64,000 bases of DNA from UBA4416 sp040386075 (GTDB lineage: Bacteria > Bacteroidota > Bacteroidia > B-17B0 > Aurantibacillaceae): the NCBI GenBank assembly GCA_040386075.1, contig JAZKGE010000004.1, positions 1 through 64,000 of the forward strand, in the 5' to 3' direction. The notes below the pieces were generated by a model. The model did not search any database. It was not told the DNA's origin and saw nothing but the letters and a program-made list of their open reading frames with translations. Positions 46,601 through 55,000 of the stretch are shown piece by piece (within the stretch, counting starts at the first letter, position 1; each line of letters opens with the position of its first letter). The position numbers and the translations under genes are program-made.

Positions 46601-49600
46601 GCTGTTGTACTTACACTGGCCACAACAACAGTGTTTGTGCATGATAAGGAATTAGTGTTTGATGTTACAACCGGAGCGGTTGTGTTTTGAGTCACAGCTA
46701 AATTACCCGAAGTCACACAACCGTTATTAGTATTTGTTACCGTGTAGTTAAATGTTCCCGGTTGATTTACTGAAATAGAATTTGTAGTTGTACTGCCTGT
46801 AATACCCGATCCTGTCCAAGTGTAACTTACAGGTGTTGCAGTTGTAGTTAAGCTAGCGTTCACGGTTGTATTTATACAGGTCAATGTATTTGTTGTCGAT
46901 GTCACAACAGGGGTATTTGTATTTTGAATAACAGAAAGATTTCCCAATGTAACACATCCATTACTTGTATTTGTTACCGTATAATTAAAAGTCCCGGGTT
47001 GATTAACCGTAATTGAATTTGAGGTTGTACTTCCTGTTATACCTGTTCCTGTCCATATGTAACTTACAGGAGTGGCTGTTGTACTTACACTCGCAATTAC
47101 TGTTGTATTCGTACATGATAATGAATTGCTTGAAGAAGTTACTACGGGTGCTAAAGTTGTTTGAATAACAGATTGAGAACCTGTTGTTGTACAACCGTTA
47201 TCGGTATTTGTTACTGTGTAATTAAATACGCCTCCCTGATTAACTGTAATTGTTGGTGTTCCGTTACCACCGGTAATACCCGTTCCATTCCACATGTAAG
47301 TAACAGGTGATGCAGTTGTTGTTGCAATAATAGTCGCAGAAGTGGCAGTACATGATAAAGAATTAGAAAGGCTTGGTGTTACAACAGGAGTAGTTGTGTT
47401 TTGGCTAACAGAGAGGTTTCCTGATGCAATACAACCGTTATTAGTGTTTGTAACAGTATAATCAAATGTTCCTGGTTGATTCACGGAAATTGAGTTGGAT
47501 GTTGTGCTGCCTGTAATACCCGTTCCTGTCCATGTATATGAAACCGGCGTAGCTGTTGTACTTAAACTTGCAATTACAGTTGTACTCAAGCACGTTAGTG
47601 TATTACTTGTTGATGTTACAACAGGCACTGTCGTATTTTGAGTAACACTTAGGTTTCCTGATGTCACACAACCATTACTTGTATTTGTGACCGTGTAATT
47701 AAAAGTCCCCGGTTGGTTAACAGAAACAGAATTGGAAGTTGTACTTCCTGTAATGCCTGTTCCTGTCCATGTATAACTTACAGGAGTTGCTGCGGTGCTT
47801 ACGCTTGCATTAACCGTCGTGTTAGTACAGGTTAATGTGTTTGTGCTTGATGTTACAACAGGTGTCAATGTGCTTTGTAAAACTGTTTGTGAACCCATTG
47901 TTGAACAGCCCGTGTTTGTATCAGTAACTGTATAATTAAAAGTCCCACCTTGACTCACGGTTATGGTTGCTGTTCCGTTTCCGCTTGTAATTCCTGTACC
48001 GCTCCAGTTATAACTAACCGGAGTACTTGTTGTGCTTGCAATAATTGTTGCTGATGTAGATGTACAAGACAACGAATTTGAATTGCTCGTTGTAACTACA
48101 GGGGCTGTTGTATTTTGTGTAACAGAAAGGTTCCCTGAAGTTACACAACCATTGTTGGTATTGGTTACTGTGTAGTTAAAAGTCCCTGGCTGAGTAACAG
48201 TGATGGAATTTGATGTCGTACTTCCTGTAATACCTGTTCCTGTCCACGTATAACTCACAGGAGTAGCAGCAGTGCTTACACTTGCATTTACCGTTGTATT
48301 TACACAGGTTAGTGTATTGGTGGTTGATGTTACAACAGGTGCAACGGTATTTTGGGTAACCGCCAAACTTCCCGAAGTAATACAACCCGTACTTGTATTT
48401 GTTACTGTGTAATTAAATGTTCCCGGTTGATTAACAGTAATGGAATTCGATGTTGTACTTCCTGTAATGCCTGTTCCTGTCCATGTATATGAAACCGGAC
48501 TGGTTATAGTATTCACACTGGCATTTACCGTAGTATTGGTACACGATAATGAGTTGGTTGTTGATGTTACAGCGGGTGTTGTTGTATTTTGAGTAACAGT
48601 TAAGTTTCCGGAAGTTGCACAACCATTGCTTGTATTTGTTACCGTGTAATTAAAATTTCCCGGTTGGTTCACTGAAATAGAATTGGTAGTTGTACTTCCT
48701 GTAATGCCTGTTCCTGTCCATGTATAACTTACAGGAGTTGCTGCGGTGCTTACGCTTGCATTAACCGTCGTGTTAGTACAGGTTAATGTGTTTGTGCTTG
48801 ATGTTACAACAGGTGTCAATGTGCTTTGTAAAACTGTTTGTGAACCCATTGTTGAACAGCCCGTGTTTGTATCAGTAACTGTATAATTAAAAGTCCCACC
48901 TTGACTCACGGTTATGGTTGCTGTTCCGTTTCCGCTTGTAATTCCTGTACCGCTCCAGTTATAACTAACCGGAGTACTTGTTGTGCTTGCAATAATTGTT
49001 GCTGATGTAGATGTACAAGACAACGAATTTGAATTGCTCGTTGTAACTACAGGGGCTGTTGTATTTTGTGTAACAGAAAGGTTCCCTGAAGTTACACAAC
49101 CATTGTTGGTATTGGTTACTGTGTAGTTAAAAGTCCCTGGCTGAGTAACAGTGATGGAATTTGATGTCGTACTTCCTGTAATACCTGTTCCTGTCCACGT
49201 ATAACTCACAGGAGTAGCAGCAGTGCTTACACTTGCATTTACCGTTGTATTTACACAGGTTAGTGTATTGGTGGTTGATGTTACAACAGGTGCAACGGTA
49301 TTTTGGGTAACCGCCAAACTTCCCGAAGTAATACAACCCGTACTTGTATTTGTTACTGTGTAATTAAATGTTCCCGGTTGATTAACAGTAATGGAATTCG
49401 ATGTTGTACTTCCTGTAATGCCTGTTCCTGTCCATGTATATGAAACCGGACTGGTTATAGTATTCACACTGGCATTTACCGTAGTATTGGTACACGATAA
49501 TGAGTTGGTTGTTGAAGTTACAACCGGAGCAAGCGTATTTTGCAGGATCGATTGAGAGCCGGAGGTTGTACAGCCATTATCTGTATTAGTTACTGTATAA

Positions 49601-51540
49601 TTAAATGTTCCTGCTTGATTAACTGTGATCGAATTAGAGCTTGTTCCTGATGTAATTCCTGTTCCGCTCCATGCGTATGAAACAGGACTTGCTGTTGTTG
49701 TTGCGATAATACTTGCAGTTGTTGTATTGCAGGTAAGACTGTTAGATGCAGTAGTTGTAACTGTTATTGCAGACGTATTCTGCAAAACAGCAACAGTTGA
49801 CGCAGCTGAGTTACATCCTAAGGTCGACGTAACAACTAAACTATATGTTCCTGGCTGATTCACAGTTGGGGTACTGGTGGCAGCTCCTCCTGTTATCCCT
49901 GGTCCCGACCAGTTATATGATCCTCCGCCAGATCCCGATAGTGTTGTAGATGTATTGGCGCAGGTTAATGTAGCAGTAGTGCCTGCGTTGGCAACCGGAG
50001 TAGGGTTGATCGTAATTGAAAATGTAAGTGGTGCATTTGTACATCCGTTAAGGCTCGAAATTACGGCAAAAGTGCCGGTCTCAATTGCACTTACATTTGG
50101 TGCAGTATAACTTGCAATACTGGTAGTACCTGTAGCCGCCACGCCAATATTAGTGTTATTGTTTGTCCAACTAATATTGCCGCCTGCCGGAGTAGTTGTA
50201 AATACACTGGCACTTACTGTATTTCCCGAACAAACTGTTTGACTTGGAATAGCAGAAATAAGTGGCGCCGAAGGAATTGTAAAAACATAATAGCCGTTCA
50301 ATACGCCACACACACCATTATTAAACGTATAAGTAACGGTGTAGGTAGTTCCGGCGGTCATTAAAGATGGATCAATATAAGCCCAACCTGAGTTCGAATC
50401 AGTAAGGCCCGGGCTTCCGGATGTTGGAAAGATAGAATAGCTTGCAGTACCTATATTGGTGTTAGCAGGAGATGTTAATGTAAAACAAGAAGCAGAACTT
50501 GTATTCCAAACGGTTGGCCCGGCGATAACAGAATTTGTCCAGCAATTTCTAAGTGTTACAGTTGTTGGCCCTGTTGTTCCGGCAGTATTACAAAACTCAA
50601 AGTCATGCGACTTTGTTGGATCATTAAATCCGGCATACCAGTTATATGTACTTCCTGCACTGGCCCCGGCATCTCCTATCGATTCGGGGCAACTGGGACA
50701 GAGTGTATAGGTCTGCATCCCGTTCTGAAATATATTGACGGTACCCTGTGGATCAAGGTTACTAACGTACGGACTATAATTAATAGCAATACAGGGTGTG
50801 AGTTCATCTTTTAATGGATTAGGAATAGAAGAACTTAAATTTGGAGGATTGATAAAAAAAGGTTCGTTACAAACAACAGTACTACCACTTGGTTGATTGG
50901 CGCCACTCGATTCAACTGTTCCCACCATGGTGAAATTTGTAGGCGGACAAGTAATCGAACAATCGGTTGCTGCGCCACTGGTTTGGTCAAAAGAAATGTA
51001 ACCCGGCGTATTACTAAAATTAGTTACCATCACAATAAATATTTGCCCGGCAGCTGTTGGGTTTAATGTCATTGCTTCAGTAGCAGAAATATCATAACTG
51101 CAATCCACAATGCCACCTGTACAGGTTGGATTTGGAATAGCGCTGAACCATGTGCCGCATGCTGTTCCACTTGGTGCCGATCCACAGTTTCCTGTTAAGT
51201 TACTACAAGCATTAACTGTTGAAGAAAAAGGACCCCAGGCAACAAAATCCAAAGGTAGGTCCGGAGGTCCTCCATTAGTGCTTGATTGCGATAAGTTAAA
51301 GGTCATTGGTCCTGCTGCACTCGATTGCATATAAAACCACGATGGGTTTGGTGTTGTACATAAGCATCCATATGCAGGGCCCGATTCAGCAGTAAAAACA
51401 TTGGTTGTATTGCTATATGTAAATGGTTGTCCAACCTCTATGCATATAGGGATCATGTTGGCACAAGGCGTTGCACTTTGCGAGTAAATGTTTTTTAAGA
51501 AGCCGCTGACAAGTAATAAAAGTAAAATGGTTTTTTTCAT
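40645..51540 (-). CDS. Adhesin 2: giant Ig-like repeat surface protein with T9SS type B C-terminus (about 3631 aa)
   Basis: The start is the ATG at 51540 (MKKTILLLLLVSGFLKNIYSQ); an ATG at 51597 would add a 19-residue non-signal extension. After the signal peptide comes a 400-residue N-terminal module (CANMIPICIEVGQPF..., SWFYMQSS, CPPTNFTMVG, YTVTYTFNNGVCG) shared with adhesin 3. Then come about 37 Ig-like units of 79-81 residues, each with two Cys ('SLTC' and 'NGC') and a 'PVSYTWTGTGITG' core; the first 28 are very alike, the last nine more divergent. A PKD domain and a CHU_C domain (EIPNVFTPNEDGTNDVF to GTVTLFR) close the protein. It contains a perfect internal duplication. Expected to be a long fibre on the cell surface; function inferred only from architecture. 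Monocistronic, with a strong promoter. Confidence 0.9.
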   Translation of the reverse strand: MKKTILLLLLVSGFLKNIYSQSATPCANMIPICIEVGQPFTYSNTTNVFTAESGPAYGCLCTTPNPSWFYMQSSAAGPMTFNLSQSSTNGGPPDLPLDFVAWGPFSSTVNACSNLTGNCGSAPSGTACGTWFSAIPNPTCTGGIVDCSYDISATEAMTLNPTAAGQIFIVMVTNFSNTPGYISFDQTSGAATDCSITCPPTNFTMVGTVESSGANQPSGSTVVCNEPFFINPPNLSSSIPNPLKDELTPCIAINYSPYVSNLDPQGTVNIFQNGMQTYTLCPSCPESIGDAGASAGSTYNWYAGFNDPTKSHDFEFCNTAGTTGPTTVTLRNCWTNSVIAGPTVWNTSSASCFTLTSPANTNIGTASYSIFPTSGSPGLTDSNSGWAYIDPSLMTAGTTYTVTYTFNNGVCGVLNGYYVFTIPSAPLISAIPSQTVCSGNTVSASVFTTTPAGGNISWTNNNTNIGVAATGTTSIASYTAPNVSAIETGTFAVISSLNGCTNAPLTFSITINPTPVANAGTTATLTCANTSTTLSGSGGGSYNWSGPGITGGAATSTPTVNQPGTYSLVVTSTLGCNSAASTVAVLQNTSAITVTTTASNSLTCNTTTASIIATTTASPVSYAWSGTGITSGTSSNSITVNQAGTFNYTVTNTDNGCTTSGSQSILQNTLAPVVTSTTNSLSCTNTTVNASVNTITSPVSYTWTGTGITGSTTSNSITVNQPGTFNYTVTNTSTGCITSGSLAVTQNTVAPVVTSTTNTLTCVNTTVNASVSTAATPVSYTWTGTGITGSTTSNSITVTQPGTFNYTVTNTNNGCVTSGNLSVTQNTTAPVVTTSNSNSLSCTSTSATIIASTTSTPVSYNWSGTGITSGNGTATITVSQGGTFNYTVTDTNTGCSTMGSQTVLQSTLTPVVTSSTNTLTCTNTTVNASVSTAATPVSYTWTGTGITGSTTTNSISVNQPGNFNYTVTNTSNGCATSGNLTVTQNTTTPAVTSTTNSLSCTNTTVNASVNTITSPVSYTWTGTGITGSTTSNSITVNQPGTFNYTVTNTSTGCITSGSLAVTQNTVAPVVTSTTNTLTCVNTTVNASVSTAATPVSYTWTGTGITGSTTSNSITVTQPGTFNYTVTNTNNGCVTSGNLSVTQNTTAPVVTTSNSNSLSCTSTSATIIASTTSTPVSYNWSGTGITSGNGTATITVSQGGTFNYTVTDTNTGCSTMGSQTVLQSTLTPVVTSSTNTLTCTNTTVNASVSTAATPVSYTWTGTGITGSTTSNSVSVNQPGTFNYTVTNTSNGCVTSGNLSVTQNTTVPVVTSTSNTLTCLSTTVIASLSTTATPVSYTWTGTGITGSTTSNSISVNQPGTFDYTVTNTNNGCIASGNLSVSQNTTTPVVTPSLSNSLSCTATSATIIATTTASPVTYMWNGTGITGGNGTPTITVNQGGVFNYTVTNTDNGCTTTGSQSVIQTTLAPVVTSSSNSLSCTNTTVIASVSTTATPVSYIWTGTGITGSTTSNSITVNQPGTFNYTVTNTSNGCVTLGNLSVIQNTNTPVVTSTTNTLTCINTTVNASLTTTATPVSYTWTGSGITGSTTTNSISVNQPGTFNYTVTNTNNGCVTSGNLAVTQNTTAPVVTSNTNSLSCTNTVVVASVSTTATPVSYTWTGTGITGSTTSNSVSINQPGTFNYTVTNTANGCATTGNLSVSQNTIVPVASSSISNTISCTVTTATAIITTTTSPAIYNWSGSGIISGNTTATVAIGQGGTFNYTVTDPGNGCSTTGSQTVLQTTLAPLVASSASNSLTCLISTADVAATTTAAPVTYTWTGTGITSSTNSNTISVNQPGTYNYTVTNTSNGCVTLGSQTVIQSTVAPVVTSTTNTLTCINTTVNASLSTTATPVSYTWAGTGITGSTTSNSISVNQPGTFDYTVTNTSNGCVTTGNLSVTQNTIAPVVTSSNSNSLSCTSTSATVIASTTTTPVTYAWSGTGISSGNATPTISVNQGGTFSYTVTNTSNGCTTTGSQAVIQNTLSPVVTSSNTNSLSCTSTSATIIASTTATPVSYTWTGTGITSGNGTPTITVNQGGALNYTVTNTDNGCTSSGSQSVIQNTIVPVVTSTTNTLTCANTTVNATVSTTTAPVSYTWTGTGITGGVTSNTVSVNQPGTYNYTVTNTFNGCETSGNIAVTQNTVAPVVTSTTNTLTCTNTTVNATASTTTTPVSYTWAGTGITGSTSSNTVSVNQPGTFNYTVTNTSNGCTTPGTLTVFQNTLAPVVTTSNSNSLSCTSSSATVVASTTTTPVTYTWSGTGITSGNGTPTISVNQGGTFNYTVTNIANGCITTGSQSVIQNTLSPVVASSTSNSLSCTSTTASVIATTTTTPVSYTWTGTGITSGNGTSTITVNQPGTFNYTVTNTDNGCVSNGSQSVIQNTVAPIVTSTTNTLTCTNTTVNASLSTTATPVSYTWTGTGITGSTTSNTISVNQPGTFNYTVTNTFNGCATNGNLVVTQNTVAPVVTTTTNTLTCTNTTVNATVSTTTTPVSYNWAGTGITSGTSSNSITVNQGGIFNYTVTNTSNGCATNGNLVVSQNTLAPVVTSSNSNSLSCNSTTATVIASTTTTPVSYTWTGTGITSGTSSNSITVNQGGTFNYTVTDTNNGCATTGAETVTQNTLAPAVNSSVTNSLSCTTTTALVVATTTMSPVSYTWTGTGIVSGNGTTSITVNEGGTFNYTVTNTDNGCITTGSQSVIQNTVAPVASANGGTITCVTTTVILTGGPLTGVTYSWSGTGLTGTTTSATASATTTGNYTLTTTASNGCTNTAVATVIDDFAAPVVSAGTTQSITCNGPAVTLAGSVSPTVSIITWLGGVCGPINTLTTTACAPGTFTLVATDINTGCTSQSTVAVLSGTDVPQATVNTLTNSITCTNTVVTIGITSTDPTITYTWTGTGISGSTTGSVTTVTLPGTYSVTITNTVTNCSSLYTIVVPVAVPVVTANIVPSTSLTCTSPTATLSATPTGTNYAYAWAGAGAIVSGATTANAVVNIGGNYTVTITDNNNGCQGTYTVNVPTNTVVPTLSITPNPATITCSSPTVSIVASSDSDPNSVYTWTVPAGGTLSSTNVNNPSASSSGNYSVSVTNSANGCVSLVEVASVTTNTTIPTFTLSSMADTLTCLVSSITVTLSTTDPNVTYSWTPAPSAGGTTQTPTFDALGNYTASITNTVTGCVNNNAVVVITQDINVPSMTLTPSSSITCNISSVTITSISSPSTGLTYTWSGPGIIGSTTGSTVDANVSGTYSVAYTNAVTGCSNTTSVFVSQNTTPPTLTVTSSGSVLSCANPSITLSAIGTPSFVTTWQTPSGTGINPLIVTTSGTYTANIIDTINGCSFSQTVVISGSSNPPTANAGPNTLIPCGMLSVGLTGSTTSTNNVTYSWAGPSAGSIISGSNSQTPVVNEAGIYTLTVTDPVNGCIATSTTVVGLAPSNVTAAFTADPPSGFTPLNVNFTNQSTNATAYSWDLGNGVTSNSEHTSASYPNGNYTVTLIASSGLCSDTVTFVIKAVDDNLLEIPNVFTPNEDGTNDVFIIKSIGFKEISLQIFNRWGQKLHDSTEPKAAWDGMAPNGEKVPEGTYFYFVKATSFDDKTIEKQGTVTLFR
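47737..49515 (-). repeat. Tandem duplication: perfect 828-bp repeat at 951-bp spacing
   Basis: 47737-48564 and 48688-49515 read identically base for base; both edges end at single-base mismatches. The 951-bp period equals 317 codons, or four Ig-like units, so the frame is kept. This is a recent unequal-recombination event, or an assembly duplication. Confidence 0.92.
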
Positions 51541-51669
51541 GTATAATATTATGCTGAAGTATTTTATATATAAATGTTGTGGTAACAATTTATTCACGGG
51601 GCTTTCTAATAATAAATGATTTCTACAAATTATTATTAATTTTCACCTTAAATGTTTTAAATTTCGCCG

Positions 51670-51701
51670 CAAAAGTAGTATAAATCAGCGGTTTACCCAA
51701 A
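51670..51701 (-). promoter_or_regulatory. Promoter of giant adhesin 2
   Basis: Minus strand TTTG (51698-51701), 20 bases, TACTTTTG (51670-51677): full match to the Bacteroidota consensus. Predicted leader about 120 bases to the ATG at 51540. Confidence 0.7.
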
Positions 51702-51730
51702 TTATTAGCTCTTTCTCCTGATTGGGTTTA

Positions 51731-51982
51731 TGGGCTGTAATATATCTCCTGCCTGCATTAACATATCTCCCACCTGCATTAACAAATCTCGCTCCTGCAT
51801 TAACAAATCTCATACCTGTATTAACATATCTCGCTCCTGCTTTAACAAATCTCATACCTGCATTAACATATCTCGCTCCTGCATTAACAGATCTCGCTCC
51901 TGCATTAACAAATCTCGCTCCTGCATTAACAGATCTCGCTCCTGCATTAACAGATCTCCTACCTGTAAGCTAAAAACTCATT
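51731..51982. repeat. 21-bp direct-repeat array upstream of the adhesin 2 promoter
   Basis: Ten contiguous 21-bp copies at 51752-51961 (plus-strand unit CCTGCATTAACAaATCTCgct, lower case variable), with a degenerate copy on each side. Variation is confined to one base after TAACA (T, A or G) and the last three bases (gct, ata, cca, cta). There are no spacers. It lies between the adhesin 3 terminator and the adhesin 2 promoter, so it is probably not transcribed from either. 21 bp equals two helical turns, so all copies face the same side. Five frames are open because 21 is a multiple of 3; I do not regard them as genes. Confidence 0.93.
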
Positions 51983-52017
51983 TCTTCTATGCCAGAAGGG
52001 TGGGGATGAGGCAAACA

Positions 52018-52052
52018 AAAAAACCGCCAACCTATTAGTTGGCGGTTTTTTT
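52018..52052 (-). terminator. Terminator after adhesin 3
   Basis: CCGCCAAC (52024-52031) pairs with GTTGGCGG (52038-52045), A-run and T-run flanks; 24 bases past the stop. Confidence 0.88.
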
Positions 52053-52075
52053 AACTATTTAATTAAATTTTAGTA

Positions 52076-55000
52076 CTATCTGAATAGGTTTACTGTGCCA
52101 TGTTTTTCAACATCGCTTCCATCAAAGCCGGTAGCTTTCACAAAATAGAAGTAAGTTCCTTCAGGTACTCTTATTCCATTTGGTGCCAAACCATCCCACG
52201 ATGCTTTTGCCCCTGTGAATTCAAATAGTTTTTCTCCCCAGCGGTTAAATACCTGCAAAGCGATCTCTTTAACCCCGGTCGATTTGATCGTAAAAAAGTC
52301 ATTTGCTCCATCATCGTTAGGTGTAAATACGTTTGGTATTTCCAGTGAGAATCCGTCTTCTACAACAATTTCAACCGTAGCAGTAGCAGTACATGAGCCC
52401 GATGTAGTAGTTAATGTTACAATATAGGTTCCTGTCATAAATGTATTACTTGGATTTTGGTTTGGTGAAGTGGTTCCTTCGCCAAAGTTCCAGCTGTAAG
52501 ATGGGCTATTTGCTCCGGCTCCTGTAAAATCAACAACCAATGGAGAAATACCGGATGCTGGATTTGCAGTAATTGATGCTGTAGCATTTGCCTGAGTTAC
52601 ATTTACAGTTGAAGTAGTTGAGCAACCGGTAATATTGTCTGTTACAGTTAATGTATAGTCACCAACTTCAGTTACTGTTGGATTAAGTGTAGTACCTCCC
52701 GATAAAATACTTGTTCCTGATGGACCTGCCCATGAATAACTTGTATTTGTTGTAGTTGTAGTACCATTTAATGTTACAGTAGTATTGCCACAAGCAATAT
52801 TAGCTGCAGCACCGGCATTAACTCCTTGTGGCGGAGATGTATTTCCAGTAACTGTATAATTTGTTGTTACAGAACATCCGTTTACAGCATCAACTACTTC
52901 TAAGGTATAAACGCCGGCAGTTGTTACATCTAAAGTAGGAGTAGTAATACTGCCCGGTAGCCATGATATTGAGGTAGGATTAGAACCTGATGGATTACCT
53001 TGTAAAACTACTGATGTGTTACCTGCTCCACAGCCTATAACTGTATTTGTAGAAGTAATACTGATCGATGCAGTCGGGTGTATAGTATCTCCAGCAACGG
53101 TAAATGTATTAGCTGTACTGGTTGATGATGATACGCACCCTGTTAATGTATTTGTAATAGCTAAGGTGTAAATTCCTGTTGCTGTAAAAGTAGCATTAGC
53201 CTGATTTGCGGAAGTTGATAAACCAACACTTGGCGACCATGTATATGTAAGATCAGAACCTGGTGTTACTGTAGGCGTTACATTTATAGATAGGACAGAG
53301 CATGTAATACTTCCACTGTTTATAGATGACGATAAGCTAATTACCGGAATTGTATTATCTAAAATAACAGTTACTACATTTGCATTGATGCTTGATGCAC
53401 AGCTACTTGCTGTATTTGTAATTACAGCGCTATACGAACCTGCAGCGTTAAATACCGGCGTTGAAGTTGTTTCAGTACCAGGTACAATACCCGTTGTTGG
53501 TGTCCAGTTATAACTCACAGGTGTAGCTGTAGAAGTAATAGAAACACTTGGCGTTGGATTTGAACAGGTAATTGATACTGAACTTGCAGATAATGTTCCA
53601 GTTGGAATTCCTGAATCAGCAACCACGTCTACTGTTGCAGGTGTTGTAGCTGATGTACTACATCCGTTAACTGTATTTGTAACTATTACTGAATAAGTTC
53701 CCGCGCCTGATGATACGATTGGATTTCCTGTAACTGTTAATGATGTTGGAGTTGTCCATGTATAAACAGAGTTTGGATCTGCATTACTGGTTCCTGATAA
53801 AGTTGCGTTTGGAGCAGCGCATGTTGTAGTTACTGATGATGCGGTTCCTAATGTAAAGGTTGGAGAGGCATTATCAGCGATCACTGTAAATGAATTTGCT
53901 GCATTGGTCATAGATGTTACGCAACCCGTTACTGTGTTCGTAACAGCTAATGTATATACGCCGGCTGCCGTAAATGTTGCACTGGCAAGGTTTGGAGAAG
54001 TTGACATTCCTGTTCCCGGAGACCAAGTGTAAGTTAAGTTACTTGCAGGCGTTATTGTTGGAGTAACAATAACTAAGGTATTGGTACATGTAATTGTTCC
54101 GTCATTTGTCGCAGCAGATAATGTTATAACAGGAGCAGTATTATCCAGTGAGACTGTAACAACATTTGATGCAATACCCGTCGCACATCCGCTTACTGTA
54201 TTAGTTACAACAACACTGTACGATCCTGCTGCATTAAAGACTGGACTGCCAGTTGTTTCAGTTCCCGGTACAATTCCGGTAGTTGGCGACCAGTTGTAGC
54301 TTACAGGGGTTGATGTAGTTGAAATAGTAGCGCTTACTGTAGTACTTGAACATGTTATCGATAATGAATTAGTAGACAGGTTGGTTACAGGGATACCTGC
54401 ATCCGCTATAACTTCTACCGTGTATTGAGCTGCAGTGGAACTGCTACAACCATTCACTGTATTTGTTACTGCAACTGTATATATTCCCGCATTGGATACA
54501 GTAATAGGATTTCCTGTAAGTGTAGATGATGATGGAGTGGTCCATGTATAAACAGAGCTAGGATCAGCATTACTACTTCCTGATAAGGTTACGCTAGGCA
54601 CTGCACAAGTTGCTGTTACAGATGGAGCAGTTCCAAGCACAAATGTTGGAGGAGTATTATTTGCAATTACAGTAAATGAATTTGCAGAATTTGTCATTGA
54701 AGTTACACAACCTGTTAATGTATTTGTAACAGCTAATGTATAAACCCCTGCTGCTGTAAATGTAGCATTAGATAAAGAACTTGATGTAACTCCACCGGGT
54801 GACCAGGTATAAGTTAAATTACCTGCAGGAGTTACAGTAGGGCTTATTGTTACCAATGTATTTGTACAAGTAATTGTTCCATTATTTATACCGCTCGTTA
54901 ATGTGATTGCCGGAACCGTATTATTTAAAACAACAGTTACCACGTTTGAACTGATATTAGATGCGCATCCGCTGGTTGTATTAGTAACTACAACACTGTA

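Noticed and set aside
41156..50814. Plus-strand frames opposite the giant adhesins
   Set aside because: They recur with each repeat unit and have low-complexity Val/Pro/Thr or Cys/Ser/Asn composition; they are shadows of the repeats.
51731..51982. CRISPR array
   Set aside because: The units are contiguous 21-mers with no unique spacers and no cas genes nearby.
51722..52038. Coding frames with heptapeptide repeats over the 21-bp array
   Set aside because: 21 is a multiple of 3, so any frame without a stop stays open; several frames on both strands are open at once, there is no signal or downstream domain, and it lies in a terminator-promoter gap.
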